NCBI RefSeq assembly: GCF_024496085.1
Contig: NZ_CP101751.1
Location: 620,001-684,000 of the forward strand
Length of the DNA stretch: 64,000 bases
Origin: Flavobacterium cerinum
GTDB taxonomy: Bacteria; Bacteroidota; Bacteroidia; Flavobacteriales; Flavobacteriaceae
Reading direction: 5' to 3'
Positions 37,804-47,397 of the stretch are shown here, one piece after another (positions within the stretch are counted from its first letter, which is position 1; every line of letters starts with the position of its first letter). The translations under genes were made by a program, and so were the position numbers. The notes beneath the pieces are model-generated. The model worked only from the letters and a program-made list of their open reading frames with translations. It did no database searches and was not told where the DNA came from.

Positions 37804-38676
37804 TTATGAGCTGATATTGATCGACATCAGGTATTTTTTAGGTGTCGTTCCAAATTTCTTTTTAAATGCCGAAATAAAATGGCTTGCTGTACTATAACCT
37901 ATTTTCAATCCCACTTCATTCACATTATACGATCCGCTGTCCAATAATTTTCGGGCATACTCCATTTTATAATCGAACAAAAAACTATAAACCGAATCTC
38001 CGTAAATCTGCTTGAATCCCATTTTGAGTTTTTTCAGATTTAATCCAACCTGATCAGCCAGTTCCTGTAATCCGGGCGGTTCAGCCATATTTGCCAAAAC
38101 GATATCTTTTGCTTTTCGTATTTTTAATACATTTTCTTCATCAATCAAAAACGGGCATTGTTCCGCATCCGGATCCTCGTTTCTATTAAAAAACAAACTT
38201 AGCAATTCATATCCTTTACCTTTATAATATAACTTTTTAATTGAAGGATTCAGGTTATAATTGAAAATCTGATTGAGTACAATGGCCATCGACGGACTTA
38301 TATTTTCCTCCTTATAATATTTTTTATCCCGGTTTTCATCGCTAAGAAACGGAATATATTCGGCTTCGGAAGAAAATAAAGCGTGAAATTTTTTAATCGA
38401 AATCAATACCGAGACAACCCAGGAATGCGGTTCGATTGTTAAATGCAACGGCAATTCTTTTTGCGGATTATATAACAATAGCGACTTTTCTTCAACAAGA
38501 TCCAGAGCATAACTTCCCTGATTAAACAGAAATTTTGCTTTCCCCTTTAATCCGAAATGAAACTGAATAAGCCCCATACTAACAGGGCGTTCAAACCGGA
38601 CAACATCGTTCGTATCATTCTGAAAACGAATCAAAAAAAAGTCTTCTTCAATTTTTATTTCTTCCTGAGAACCCAT
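37804..38676 (-). CDS. AraC-family transcriptional regulator of the heme locus
   Basis: 290 residues. The N-terminal 170 residues are a sensor domain without a recognisable ligand motif; the C-terminal 100 residues are an AraC double helix-turn-helix (LQELADQVGLNLKKLKMGFK and VGLKIGYSTASHFISAFKKKFG). It is divergent from hemA, an arrangement that recurs in Flavobacteriaceae, and a Fur-like palindrome lies 46 bp before its start. It probably links iron or heme status to heme synthesis; that is inference. Confidence 0.88.
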   Translation of the reverse strand: MGSQEEIKIEEDFFLIRFQNDTNDVVRFERPVSMGLIQFHFGLKGKAKFLFNQGSYALDLVEEKSLLLYNPQKELPLHLTIEPHSWVVSVLISIKKFHALFSSEAEYIPFLSDENRDKKYYKEENISPSMAIVLNQIFNYNLNPSIKKLYYKGKGYELLSLFFNRNEDPDAEQCPFLIDEENVLKIRKAKDIVLANMAEPPGLQELADQVGLNLKKLKMGFKQIYGDSVYSFLFDYKMEYARKLLDSGSYNVNEVGLKIGYSTASHFISAFKKKFGTTPKKYLMSINISS

Positions 38677-38721
38677 AGCGGTATTTTTTCGTATATAAGT
38701 AAAACCCTTGTGATTTTCTTT

Positions 38722-38740
38722 ATTTAGAATAATTCCAAAT
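38722..38740. promoter_or_regulatory. Fur-like palindrome in the araC-hemA intergenic region
   Basis: ATTTAGAAT-A-ATTCCAAAT is a 19-bp inverted repeat with a single mismatch pair per arm set, close to the Fur-type pattern of two 9-bp half-sites around one base. It sits upstream of the AraC-type gene (minus) and about 130 bp before the hemA promoter element. Confidence 0.5.
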
Positions 38741-38871
38741 AAAAATTACGTAAGGTGTTGATTTCTCTACAAATTTAAAAGATTTTGAGCAGACAACCCT
38801 ATTTTAGTTTAAAATATCTCAGAGCGATACAAAAAGACCTTTGAGCGTTATTTTTATAAATCAGATAGTGA

Positions 38872-38879
38872 TACTTTTG
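38872..38879 (+). promoter_or_regulatory. -7 element of the hemA promoter
   Basis: TACTTTTG matches TAnnTTTG exactly and lies 27 nt before the ATG at 38906. Confidence 0.5.
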
Positions 38880-38905
38880 TTTAACTTTAGAATAAAGTGA
38901 AGAAA

Positions 38906-40165
38906 ATGGAAAACAATACTATATTGAAGCATCCCACTTTTTATGCCGTTGGATTGAGTTACAAGAAAGCGGATGCCGAGATGAGAGGAAAATTCAGCCT
39001 TGATTTTCAGGCGAAAGATAACTTACTGGCACAAGCTAAAAACGATGGTCTTGGCACCTTAATCGTTACCTCAACTTGTAACCGAACCGAAATTTACGGT
39101 TTTGCACAGCATCCTTTTCAATTAATAAAATTACTTTGTGAAAACAGTCTGGGTACTATTGAAGATTTTCAAAAAGTAGCCTATGTATATAAAAATAACG
39201 AAGCCATCAACCATATGTTCCGTGTCGGAACCGGTTTGGACAGCCAGATTTTAGGTGACTTCGAAATTATTAGTCAGCTTAAAAACGCTTTTATCGAATC
39301 CAAAAGTCATAGCCTGGTGAATAACTTTTTGGAGCGTCTGGTTAATGCCGTGATTCAATCAAGCAAACGGATTAAAAACGAAACCGAAATCAGTTCCGGC
39401 GCCACTTCCGTTTCTTTTGCCGCTGTACAATATATTATGAATAACGTTCCGGACATCAGCAATAAAAGCATTTTGCTGTTCGGAACCGGAAAAATAGGTC
39501 GTAATACCTGCGAAAATCTGGTAAAACACACCAAAAATGATCATATTACATTGATCAACAGAACCAAAGACAAAGCGGAGAAAATTGCCGGAAAGTTTAA
39601 TCTTATTGTAAAAGATTATGCCGACTTACAACTGGAAGTTCAAAAAGCCGATGTTTTGGTTGTAGCGACCGGAGCTCAAAATCCGACTATCGACAAAGCG
39701 ATTCTCAATTTAAAGAAACCAATATTGATTCTGGATCTGTCGGTTCCGAAAAATGTACATGAAAATGTAAAGGAGCTATCTGATGTTACACTTGTCCATA
39801 TGGATCATCTATCCCAAATGACGGATGAGACACTGGAAAACCGAAAAAAACATATCCCGGCTGCCGAAGCTATAATTGAAGAAGTTAAAGAAGAATTTAT
39901 CAGCTGGACCAAAGCCCGTAAATTCGCTCCGACAATTCATGCCTTAAAAGAAAAACTGAACACTATTAAAGAAAGTGAGTTGAATTTTCAACGTAAAAAA
40001 TTCAGTAACTTCGATGAAGAGCAAGCCGAAATCATCAGTACCCGAATTATCCAGAAAATTACCACCCATTTTGCCAATCATCTGAAAGACAACAATACCA
40101 TGGTCGATGAAAGTATCGAATGGATTGAGAAAATTTTTCAGATAGAAACTGCTAAAAATGAATAA
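38906..40165 (+). CDS. hemA: Glutamyl-tRNA reductase
   Basis: 419 residues from ATG 38906; a GTG 9 bp upstream is also in frame. The catalytic Cys is in LIVTSTCNRTEIYGF, the NADPH fold in KSILLFGTGKIGRNTCENL, and the tRNA-binding/dimerisation helices follow. It reduces glutamyl-tRNA to glutamate-1-semialdehyde, the first committed step of the C5 heme pathway. It overlaps hemC by 8 bp. Confidence 0.96.
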   Translation: MENNTILKHPTFYAVGLSYKKADAEMRGKFSLDFQAKDNLLAQAKNDGLGTLIVTSTCNRTEIYGFAQHPFQLIKLLCENSLGTIEDFQKVAYVYKNNEAINHMFRVGTGLDSQILGDFEIISQLKNAFIESKSHSLVNNFLERLVNAVIQSSKRIKNETEISSGATSVSFAAVQYIMNNVPDISNKSILLFGTGKIGRNTCENLVKHTKNDHITLINRTKDKAEKIAGKFNLIVKDYADLQLEVQKADVLVVATGAQNPTIDKAILNLKKPILILDLSVPKNVHENVKELSDVTLVHMDHLSQMTDETLENRKKHIPAAEAIIEEVKEEFISWTKARKFAPTIHALKEKLNTIKESELNFQRKKFSNFDEEQAEIISTRIIQKITTHFANHLKDNNTMVDESIEWIEKIFQIETAKNE

Positions 40166-41075
40166 AACAATACGAATTGGAACCCGCGACAGCGAATTGG
40201 CATTATGGCAAGCCCACACTGTAGCAAAACAATTAAACGACTTAGGATATCAAACAGAAATTGTCGCCGTAAAATCTACAGGCGACATTATTTTGGATAA
40301 ACCTTTGTATGAATTAGGCATCACCGGCATTTTCACCAAAACACTTGACATTGCCATGATTCAAGGTGAGGTGGATATTGCTGTTCATTCTATGAAAGAT
40401 GTTCCGACTGCACTTCCCAACGGAATTGTTCAGGCAGCCGTACTCGAAAGAGCCAATACTGTTGATATTCTGGTTCACAAAGGAAACCTTGACTTTTTAA
40501 ACGGAAACGGAATTATCGCTACCGGAAGTCTGCGTCGCAAAGCACAATGGCTCAATAAATATCCGTCACATGAAGTGGTTGATTTACGCGGAAATGTCAA
40601 TACCCGTATGCAAAAACTACAGGATAATAATTGGAACGGTGCCGTTTTTGCCGCTGCCGGACTGGAACGTATTAACCTGAAACCCGATACTTATATCGAT
40701 CTGGACTGGATGACTCCTGCTCCTGCTCAAGGCGCAATGGTTGTAGTAGCCATGGAAAATGACACTTTTTGTCGTGAGGCTATAGCTAAATTAAACCATA
40801 AAGAAACTGAAATCTGCACCTATATCGAACGTCAGTTCCTTAGAGAACTGGAAGGCGGTTGTACAGCTCCGATCGGAGCATTGGCGACGGTTTCCGATAA
40901 TACAATATCCTTTACCGGAGTTTTGTTTTCGCTTGACGGAAAGGAAAAACATGAAATACAAAAATCCGTTCCGATGGAAGAATATAGCGAACTGGGACAA
41001 AAAGCAGCGCGTGAAATTCTGGAAAACGGCGGAAATGACCTAATGGTTCAAATTAGAAAAACACTACAGAAATAA
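40158..41075 (+). CDS. hemC: Hydroxymethylbilane synthase (porphobilinogen deaminase)
   Basis: 305 residues. IRIGTRDSELALWQAHTVA at the start, SLRRKAQW and the dipyrromethane cofactor Cys in ELEGGCTAPIGA are the family signatures. It joins four porphobilinogen units into hydroxymethylbilane. The overlaps with hemA (8 bp) and hemD (1 bp) indicate coupled translation. Confidence 0.97.
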   Translation: MNKTIRIGTRDSELALWQAHTVAKQLNDLGYQTEIVAVKSTGDIILDKPLYELGITGIFTKTLDIAMIQGEVDIAVHSMKDVPTALPNGIVQAAVLERANTVDILVHKGNLDFLNGNGIIATGSLRRKAQWLNKYPSHEVVDLRGNVNTRMQKLQDNNWNGAVFAAAGLERINLKPDTYIDLDWMTPAPAQGAMVVVAMENDTFCREAIAKLNHKETEICTYIERQFLRELEGGCTAPIGALATVSDNTISFTGVLFSLDGKEKHEIQKSVPMEEYSELGQKAAREILENGGNDLMVQIRKTLQK

Positions 41076-41752
41076 TGCAGGAAGCGATTCGTATAATCAG
41101 TACCAAAATACTACTGTCTAATCAGAAGCAATATCTGCTTAATGCTGGTTTTTCTGTTATCGAATCCGATTTTATTAAAACGGAGGATCTCGATTTTTCT
41201 ACGAAAATTCTCCATGATTCCTTGATTTTTACTAGTCAAAATGCGGTCCATAGTGTACTAAAGCATCCCGATTTGAAAATTTTACAGCAAAAAGAAGTAT
41301 TTTGTGTCGGTTTAAAAACCAAAGCCTTACTGGAAGCAAACGGCTTTAACGTCATTGCCTATACCGGGTATGCGGCGGATCTGGCGGAAATCATCACATT
41401 AGTCTATCCGAAAAGAACGTATACTTTTTTTAGCGGAAACTTACGTCGGGACACATTACCGGATACTTTTCAGGAAGCCGGAATTGTTTTTAACGAAATC
41501 ACAGTATATACAACGTCACTGACTCCGCATAAAATAGAAGCCAAAGCTAACGGTTTGTTATTTTACAGTCCTTCCGGTGTTGTTAGCTATTTAAAGGATA
41601 ACCCGATAACCGATGAAATTTGTTTTTGTATAGGAACAACAACAGCCGAAGCATTACTGAATGTCACTAAAAATATAGTAATAGCGAACCAGCCTACTAT
41701 TGAGAATACGATAATTCAATGTCTGAATCACTTTAAATCGTTAGCGTCATGA
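41075..41752 (+). CDS. hemD: Uroporphyrinogen-III synthase
   Basis: 225 residues. Sequence is poorly conserved in this family, but SLIFTSQNAVHSVL, FCVGLKTKALLEANGF and GLLFYSPSGVVSYL match the HEM4 fold, and the position between hemC and hemE supports it. It closes and inverts the D ring of hydroxymethylbilane. The 4-bp overlap with the next gene (ATGA) places that GNAT gene in the same operon. Confidence 0.92.
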   Translation: MQEAIRIISTKILLSNQKQYLLNAGFSVIESDFIKTEDLDFSTKILHDSLIFTSQNAVHSVLKHPDLKILQQKEVFCVGLKTKALLEANGFNVIAYTGYAADLAEIITLVYPKRTYTFFSGNLRRDTLPDTFQEAGIVFNEITVYTTSLTPHKIEAKANGLLFYSPSGVVSYLKDNPITDEICFCIGTTTAEALLNVTKNIVIANQPTIENTIIQCLNHFKSLAS

Positions 41753-42261
41753 ATTATCTTTTAGAAAATCAGGAAACCAACCGGTTAGTATTCCGAAAAC
41801 TTACTCCGGGTGATTTTGAAAGCTGGCTACCCTATCATAAAGATTTTGATGCAATCGAATTCTATAACGCCGGCAAAACTCCGGAAGAAGCTTGCAGGAA
41901 ATGGTTTGAAGAACAATTTTCAAAATACGAACAACAATCGGGAGGTATGAATGTCCTGATTGATAAAAAAAGTAAAGCCGTAATCGGTCAATGCGGATTA
42001 GAACCCGATACGGAAGATAAACGTAAAATCGTTATTCGCTATGCCTTGCTTCCGAAATTCAGAGGGAAAGGATATGAAGAAGAAGCCTTACAACAGTGTA
42101 TTACTGCAGCTTTTAAAACGATGAAAATAAAATCCCTTATAGCATTTGCAAGTCCGTCTGATCAGGAACGGGAAGATGTTTACACCAAAATAGGTATGGA
42201 ATGGGAAGATACTGATATTGAAAACCATACCATTGTTAATATATTTAAAATAAAGCAATAA
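41749..42261 (+). CDS. GNAT-family N-acetyltransferase in the heme operon
   Basis: 170 residues of the RimJ/RimL-like GNAT type: a [17 protein letters not shown] start, [20 protein letters not shown] as acetyl-CoA loop, and a C-terminal IGMEWE segment. The acceptor is unknown. It is translationally coupled to hemD and followed by a small hairpin and hemE, so it is cotranscribed with heme genes, though no role in heme synthesis is known. Confidence 0.88.
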   Translation: MNYLLENQETNRLVFRKLTPGDFESWLPYHKDFDAIEFYNAGKTPEEACRKWFEEQFSKYEQQSGGMNVLIDKKSKAVIGQCGLEPDTEDKRKIVIRYALLPKFRGKGYEEEALQQCITAAFKTMKIKSLIAFASPSDQEREDVYTKIGMEWEDTDIENHTIVNIFKIKQ

Positions 42262-42282
42262 GCAATTCTTTTCGGAATTGCT
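42261..42282 (+). terminator. Intra-operon hairpin before hemE
   Basis: AGCAATTC / GAATTGCT stem with a TTTTCG loop, not followed by a T run. It may attenuate or protect mRNA between the GNAT gene and hemE rather than end transcription. Confidence 0.5.
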
Positions 42283-42296
42283 CAAAACAAAAGATT

Positions 42297-43322
42297 ATGA
42301 TACAGAACGATTTATTTTTAAGAGCTTTAAAAGGAGAAACTGTAGAAAGACCTCCTGTATGGATGATGCGTCAGGCCGGACGTTATTTACCGGAATTCCG
42401 TGCATTACGGGACAAGTATGACTTTTTCACCCGTTGTAAAACTCCCGAGTTGGCTGCTGAAATAACCGTTCAACCGATACGTATTGTAAAACCGGATGCT
42501 GCTATCCTTTTTTCGGACATTCTGGTTGTACCGCAAGCAATGGGAATTGATGTGGAGTTGAAAGACAATATCGGCCCGATTATTCCAAACCCGATTCGTT
42601 CGGCAGCTGATGTGGAAAAAGTATATATTCCCGATGTTCAGGAATCTTTAGGTTATGTAATGGATGCTATTAAACTAACCAAAGAAATGCTAAATAACGA
42701 AGTACCGCTAATCGGTTTTGCCGGTTCACCATGGACAATCTTTTGTTATGCCGTGGAAGGAAAAGGTTCCAAAAGCTTTGATACCGCTAAAGGTTTCTGT
42801 TTTTCACAACCGGAAGCAGCGCATGTATTACTACAAAAAATTACCGATACTACGATTGCTTACCTGATCGAAAAAGTAAAAACCGGTGTGAATGCCGTTC
42901 AGATTTTCGACAGTTGGGGCGGAATGCTTTCTCCGGTTGATTATCAGGAGTTTTCATGGAAATACATTAACCAGATTGTAGAAGCATTGGCTCCACATAC
43001 CGAAGTAATTGTCTTCGGAAAAGGTTGTTGGTTTGCCTTAAATGATATGGCAAAAAGTAAAGCTTCGGCTTTGGGTGTAGACTGGACTTGTTCGCCTCAG
43101 AATGCACGTTATCTAACCGGAGGAAATATTACATTACAAGGAAATTTTGATCCTTCCCGTTTGTTATCACCAATTCCGACCATTAAAAAAATGGTACACG
43201 AAATGATCGATGCTTTCGGAAAAGACAAATATATTGTGAATTTAGGCCATGGAATTTTACCGAACATTCCGGTTGATCATGCAAAAGCATTTATCGAAGC
43301 TGTAAAAGAGTATCAAAAATAA
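42297..43322 (+). CDS. hemE: Uroporphyrinogen decarboxylase
   Basis: 341 residues. The signatures [17 protein letters not shown] (N-terminal, substrate Arg residues) and [20 protein letters not shown] are intact, with [14 protein letters not shown] at the end. It decarboxylates four acetate side chains to give coproporphyrinogen III. Confidence 0.97.
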   Translation: MIQNDLFLRALKGETVERPPVWMMRQAGRYLPEFRALRDKYDFFTRCKTPELAAEITVQPIRIVKPDAAILFSDILVVPQAMGIDVELKDNIGPIIPNPIRSAADVEKVYIPDVQESLGYVMDAIKLTKEMLNNEVPLIGFAGSPWTIFCYAVEGKGSKSFDTAKGFCFSQPEAAHVLLQKITDTTIAYLIEKVKTGVNAVQIFDSWGGMLSPVDYQEFSWKYINQIVEALAPHTEVIVFGKGCWFALNDMAKSKASALGVDWTCSPQNARYLTGGNITLQGNFDPSRLLSPIPTIKKMVHEMIDAFGKDKYIVNLGHGILPNIPVDHAKAFIEAVKEYQK

Positions 43323-43349
43323 AACGGCAATAATTATAATATCCACACC

Positions 43350-43904
43350 GTGATAAATAAAATTAAGATTTGTCTTTTAGCATGTTTGATCACAACAGTT
43401 GCATTTAGTCAAACCCGTATTAAAGGAAACATCGCTACGGCTATAGCCGCTATTCCGAATTTTGGCGTAGAAACCAAAATCGGTGAAAAACTTACCTTTC
43501 AATTCGATGCAACCGCTTCGTTTTGGAAATCATTTAAAAGCGGTCCGATGGAATTTACATTGGCTTTTGCCGAAGTCCGGTATTATACGAAGGATACTAA
43601 CAAAGGCTTTTTTGTCGGTGGCCATATTGGCGGAAGCCGTTATAAAATTCAAAAATGGAATTACTGGGATTCCGATTATTACCAGGAAGGTATTGGTGTG
43701 ATGATAGGAGCTACTGTAGGTTATCTGTACCCTATAAATGATCACTTTAGTGTAGAATTATTTTTAGGCGGAGGATCACATCAGGGTTTTTATAAAGGCT
43801 ATACAATGTCGACCGGGGAACGGGTTGACGGTGCCGACAGATACAATAAGAGTAGCGAATTCCTTCCTTATCGCGGAGGTTTGATGTTGGTTTATAAATT
43901 ATAA
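43350..43904 (+). CDS. DUF3575-like outer-membrane beta-barrel protein
   Basis: 184 residues with a GTG start and a signal peptide ending AFSQ. The alternating aromatic strands (FGVETKIGEKLTFQFDATAS, VRYYTKDTNKGFFVGGHIGG, VGYLYPINDHFSVELFLGGG) and the C-terminal LVYKL fit a small eight-stranded outer-membrane barrel of the DUF3575 type. Its place between hemE and hemF (2 bp before hemF) suggests cotranscription; function unknown. Confidence 0.8.
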   Translation: MINKIKICLLACLITTVAFSQTRIKGNIATAIAAIPNFGVETKIGEKLTFQFDATASFWKSFKSGPMEFTLAFAEVRYYTKDTNKGFFVGGHIGGSRYKIQKWNYWDSDYYQEGIGVMIGATVGYLYPINDHFSVELFLGGGSHQGFYKGYTMSTGERVDGADRYNKSSEFLPYRGGLMLVYKL

Positions 43905-43906
43905 CA

Positions 43907-44812
43907 ATGAAAGAGACATTTTACGCATACATACAAAATTTACAGGATACAATTACATCCGCATTGGAAAAAGCCGATGGTAAAGCCGTTTTTCGTCAGG
44001 ATATCTGGGAACGCCCGGAAGGTGGCGGCGGAAGAACCCGTGTTATCGAAAACGGTAATGTATTTGAAAAAGGAGGCGTTAATATTTCGGCTGTTCACGG
44101 ACCGTTACCGAAAGCAATGCAATCCTATTTTAATGTAGGCGATGTCGATTTTTTTGCCTGTGGACTGAGTTTAGTCATCCATCCTAAAAATCCGATGGTA
44201 CCAACTGTACATGCCAACTGGCGTTATTTTGAAATGTATGACAAAGAAGGAAATATTATAAACCAGTGGTTTGGCGGCGGACAAGATTTGACTCCTTATT
44301 ATTTATTTGAAGAAGATGCCCGTCACTTTCATCAGATCTGTAAGACAGCCTGTGATAAACACGATCCGGACTTCTATTCGCAATTTAAAAAACAATGCGA
44401 TGCCTATTTTTGGAATGCACATCGTAATGAAGCACGGGGAATTGGTGGGCTTTTCTTTGATCATTGTAAGGCAACCGAAAAAATGACAATGGAAAACTGG
44501 TATGCTTTTGTAACCGAAGTAGGAAATAGTTTTATTGATGCCTACCTTCCGATTGTCGAAAAACGAAAAGAGCTTACCTACACACCGGAAAACAGAAACT
44601 GGCAGGAAATCCGCAGAGGACGTTATGTGGAATTCAATCTGGTACACGACAAAGGAACACTGTTCGGATTAAAAACCAACGGACGTATTGAAAGTATTCT
44701 AATGAGTTTACCGCCACATGTACAATGGGTCTACGATCATCATCCGGAAAAAGACAGTCCGGAAGAACAATTGATTGCTGTTTTAGAAACACCCGTTGAC
44801 TGGCTAAAATAG
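43907..44812 (+). CDS. hemF: Oxygen-dependent coproporphyrinogen III oxidase
   Basis: 301 residues. ILxN-type motifs VHANWRYFEMY, WFGGGQDLTPYYLFEEDARHFH and GLFFDHCKA with the signature EFNLVHDKGTLFGLKTNGRIESILMS are all present. It converts coproporphyrinogen III to protoporphyrinogen IX using O2, so this organism makes heme aerobically. It is the last heme gene of the operon. Confidence 0.97.
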   Translation: MKETFYAYIQNLQDTITSALEKADGKAVFRQDIWERPEGGGGRTRVIENGNVFEKGGVNISAVHGPLPKAMQSYFNVGDVDFFACGLSLVIHPKNPMVPTVHANWRYFEMYDKEGNIINQWFGGGQDLTPYYLFEEDARHFHQICKTACDKHDPDFYSQFKKQCDAYFWNAHRNEARGIGGLFFDHCKATEKMTMENWYAFVTEVGNSFIDAYLPIVEKRKELTYTPENRNWQEIRRGRYVEFNLVHDKGTLFGLKTNGRIESILMSLPPHVQWVYDHHPEKDSPEEQLIAVLETPVDWLK

Positions 44813-44876
44813 TTTTTCGTAACTTGCGGCCTTAAATCGATTCATGACCGATACATTAATTATCCTCCTGTAACCG

Positions 44877-45926
44877 ATGGATTTTAAAAAAAATTTTTTC
44901 ATCGGATTCTGTATACTTCTGTCGACTTTTGCTTTTTCTCAAAATGATACCTTGTATCAGGAAGTCACGCAAAAGTACGACACAACGTATCGCGTCAATT
45001 ATGCAAATAAGATGATCTGTAAACTGAATATTGATTCCGATATCAATAACATTTACATCCGTAAAGTCCGTGAAAAATCAGAAAATAAATTTATCCCGAA
45101 TGAGATTTTTAAACTACGTTTTTCGTTCGATTACCGGTTTCTCGGGATAACCGTTTCTTTTTCTCCTAGTTTTTTTCCAGGTAATAATGACAACAGCATT
45201 AAAGGAAATACCCTTATTCTCGATCTGGGCTTTAAGTTTTTCTATTCTGATCGCCTCCGACAGGAAATTATCTATAAAAATGTACAGGGTTACTACCTGG
45301 TTTCCCCTGAAAATGATGAATTGATTGAAGCTTATCCGCATATGAAAGTGAATACTTATGGCGGAAAAACATTCTTTATTGTTAATCGCAATTTCTCGTA
45401 TCGGGCTTACGAATCGCAAACGGAACGCCAAATGAGAAGTGTCGGTTCCTTTATTCCAAGTGTCTATTACGCATACAATACGCTCGAAACCAATGCCGAA
45501 AACACCACTAAACTGTTTATTGATAAGATTTATTCCTATGATCTTATCCTTCAGGCGGGTTATATGTATAATCTCGTTTTAGATAAAAAATGGTTTGCCA
45601 CCGCAGGATTTCATCCCGGTATCGGTTATAACCATTCCAAAAACTTTTACCAGAACAATCAAAGTAATCTGGAACTCGAACAAAAATCTCAGGGAATCAA
45701 TTTTAATATTGATGCCAATCTTGCTTTAGGCTTTAACAACAGCAATTTCTTTTCGGGCGTCAAAGCAAATTATCGGAATTTCAATTACATTAATGAATTG
45801 AATACCGAGTTTATCAATACCCGTATCGGCATCGATTTTTTTATCGGATATCGGTTTAAAGAGTCAAAACCGATTAAAAAAGTTTTTGAAAAAATCGAAA
45901 AACAATTGGACAGACTTCCGATATAA
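44877..45926 (+). CDS. DUF4421-like outer-membrane protein
   Basis: 349 residues with a signal peptide (ends AFSQ). The body has many aromatic amphipathic strands (LILDLGFKFFYSDRLRQEII, YSYDLILQAGYMYNLVLDKK, FIGYRF near the end), as in an outer-membrane barrel, and the layout resembles DUF4421 proteins of Bacteroidota. The family call is tentative. It begins 64 bp after hemF and may be read from the same transcript. Confidence 0.7.
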   Translation: MDFKKNFFIGFCILLSTFAFSQNDTLYQEVTQKYDTTYRVNYANKMICKLNIDSDINNIYIRKVREKSENKFIPNEIFKLRFSFDYRFLGITVSFSPSFFPGNNDNSIKGNTLILDLGFKFFYSDRLRQEIIYKNVQGYYLVSPENDELIEAYPHMKVNTYGGKTFFIVNRNFSYRAYESQTERQMRSVGSFIPSVYYAYNTLETNAENTTKLFIDKIYSYDLILQAGYMYNLVLDKKWFATAGFHPGIGYNHSKNFYQNNQSNLELEQKSQGINFNIDANLALGFNNSNFFSGVKANYRNFNYINELNTEFINTRIGIDFFIGYRFKESKPIKKVFEKIEKQLDRLPI

Positions 45927-46177
45927 GTCCGTTTTCAACCCACTTTTTATTCTTTTCTTACTACCGTTTGTAATGGCATAAAGTCCAAAAATGGCTTTTT
46001 TTATACCTTTTTTGTCCTATACAGCAAAAGGCTACTCCAACTACACCCAAGCCAATCAAGCATCTAATTATCAACATTTTACACCCGTAAAAACCTGTCA
46101 TTTTTTATAAATTTCGGGTTCCTTCACTTGTACACGCTATATATTCTTCGTTGTTTTGAATCAAAACCCACACGAAT
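45927..46177. other. Intergenic region before the RiPP operon
   Basis: No gene seen up to the 21-codon ORF at 46178. AT-rich, with a promoter candidate at 46127-46158. No strong terminator for the preceding gene was found. Confidence 0.5.
46127..46158 (+). promoter_or_regulatory. Candidate promoter of the RiPP biosynthesis/export operon
   Basis: CTTG, 20 bp, TTGTTTTG. The spacing equals that of the two candidate promoters of the precursor array (54724-54755 and 63289-63320). The second element deviates by one base from TAnnTTTG. Confidence 0.45.
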
Positions 46178-46243
46178 ATGAATACTGAAATTTTTAAGCG
46201 AAAAGGTCAGTTAAGTCCAACTCAAAACTTAATAGCGCTATGA
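46178..46243 (+). CDS. 21-codon ORF coupled to the HlyD gene
   Basis: Encodes MNTEIFKRKGQLSPTQNLIAL. Its stop TGA overlaps the HlyD start as ATGA, the classic coupling arrangement, and it begins 20 nt after the promoter candidate. It lacks the KLxF leader motif and GG site of the precursors, so it is probably a translated upstream leader rather than a product gene. It could also be chance. Confidence 0.4.
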   Translation: MNTEIFKRKGQLSPTQNLIAL

Positions 46244-47397
46244 ACGACCAAAACATTTTTCCGGAAGATATTCTAAAGAGTACCGTAGAATATCATATTG
46301 CTAAACACAGCAAAAAAACCAACATTATTTTCTGGGCTATTTTTGTCACCTTGTTTAGCATCATTATTGCCACTCCTTTTATCTATGTTGATTTGTATAC
46401 AACCAGCAGAGGACAGATAATTCCACAGGAGAAAAAAGCATCACTATATGCACCGGCGAGCGGTCGTGTTGTTTTATCCGGATTGGAAGAGAATAAAAAA
46501 GTACAGGCCGGAGATACCTTATTAATCATTGATCATAAAATAATTGAAGAAAAAGGGCGTCTGAACAATATTCAAACCAGTGAATACAGTGATTATATCT
46601 CCGATCTGCGTCATCTTTTAAAAAGGAATTACAACGCACTTAAAACCGAGCAATACAAAAAAGAATATCTGAAACATGCTCAGGAGTTATATAACATTGA
46701 TGTAGTGATCAAAACTTCACAAACAGAATTCGACCGTGCTGATCGTCTTTATAACAAACAGATCATCGCCAAAGCAGAATATGAAAAGACTTTGTTAGAA
46801 TTAAACAAGCTTAAAAACGACAGAGTTAACATTATCAAACAGGCTGAATTAGGTTGGCAAAAACAATTGACCGACTATTTACAATCCGTTACCAATATTC
46901 ATTCCAACTCCAATCAGTTACGCGAAGAAGAAAAAACCTATGTATTGATTGCTCCGATAAGCGGCGAACTATTAAATGTTCAAGGGATTAGCAAAGGAAG
47001 TACCGTAACACCCGGTAGTGTAATTGCTGAGATCTCTCCGGATCGTGATATCATTGTGGAAACTTATGTTTCTCCGTCTGATATCGGTTATATCAAAGAA
47101 GGTGAAAATGTAAAATATCAGATTGATGCTTATAATTCCAATCAATGGGGATTTGCTACCGGGCGAATTATCGATATCGGAAAAGATGTTGTTTTTATCG
47201 GGGATTTACCGGTATACAAAATCAGAAGCTCCATTTCCAAAAAGAGTTTGTATTTAAAAAACGGTTCTGAAGGAAAATTGAAAAAAGGAATGACACTTAC
47301 CAGTCGCTTCTTTCTTACCAAAAGAAGTATGTTCCAGTTATTATTTGATGAAATTGAAGATTGGTTAAACCCTTATAACAGCATTAAAAATGAGTAA
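46240..47397 (+). CDS. HlyD-family adaptor (periplasmic membrane-fusion protein) of the RiPP exporter
   Basis: 385 residues. One transmembrane helix (about residues 27-47), a lipoyl/barrel-sandwich half (ASLYAPASGRVVLSGLEENKKVQAGDTLLII), a coiled-coil hairpin (about 95-225), the second lipoyl half (IAPISGELLNVQGISKGSTV) and a beta-barrel domain. It bridges the inner-membrane ABC exporter to an outer-membrane TolC-like channel, which is not encoded in this window. It overlaps the transporter gene by 8 bp. Confidence 0.92.
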   Translation: MNDQNIFPEDILKSTVEYHIAKHSKKTNIIFWAIFVTLFSIIIATPFIYVDLYTTSRGQIIPQEKKASLYAPASGRVVLSGLEENKKVQAGDTLLIIDHKIIEEKGRLNNIQTSEYSDYISDLRHLLKRNYNALKTEQYKKEYLKHAQELYNIDVVIKTSQTEFDRADRLYNKQIIAKAEYEKTLLELNKLKNDRVNIIKQAELGWQKQLTDYLQSVTNIHSNSNQLREEEKTYVLIAPISGELLNVQGISKGSTVTPGSVIAEISPDRDIIVETYVSPSDIGYIKEGENVKYQIDAYNSNQWGFATGRIIDIGKDVVFIGDLPVYKIRSSISKKSLYLKNGSEGKLKKGMTLTSRFFLTKRSMFQLLFDEIEDWLNPYNSIKNE

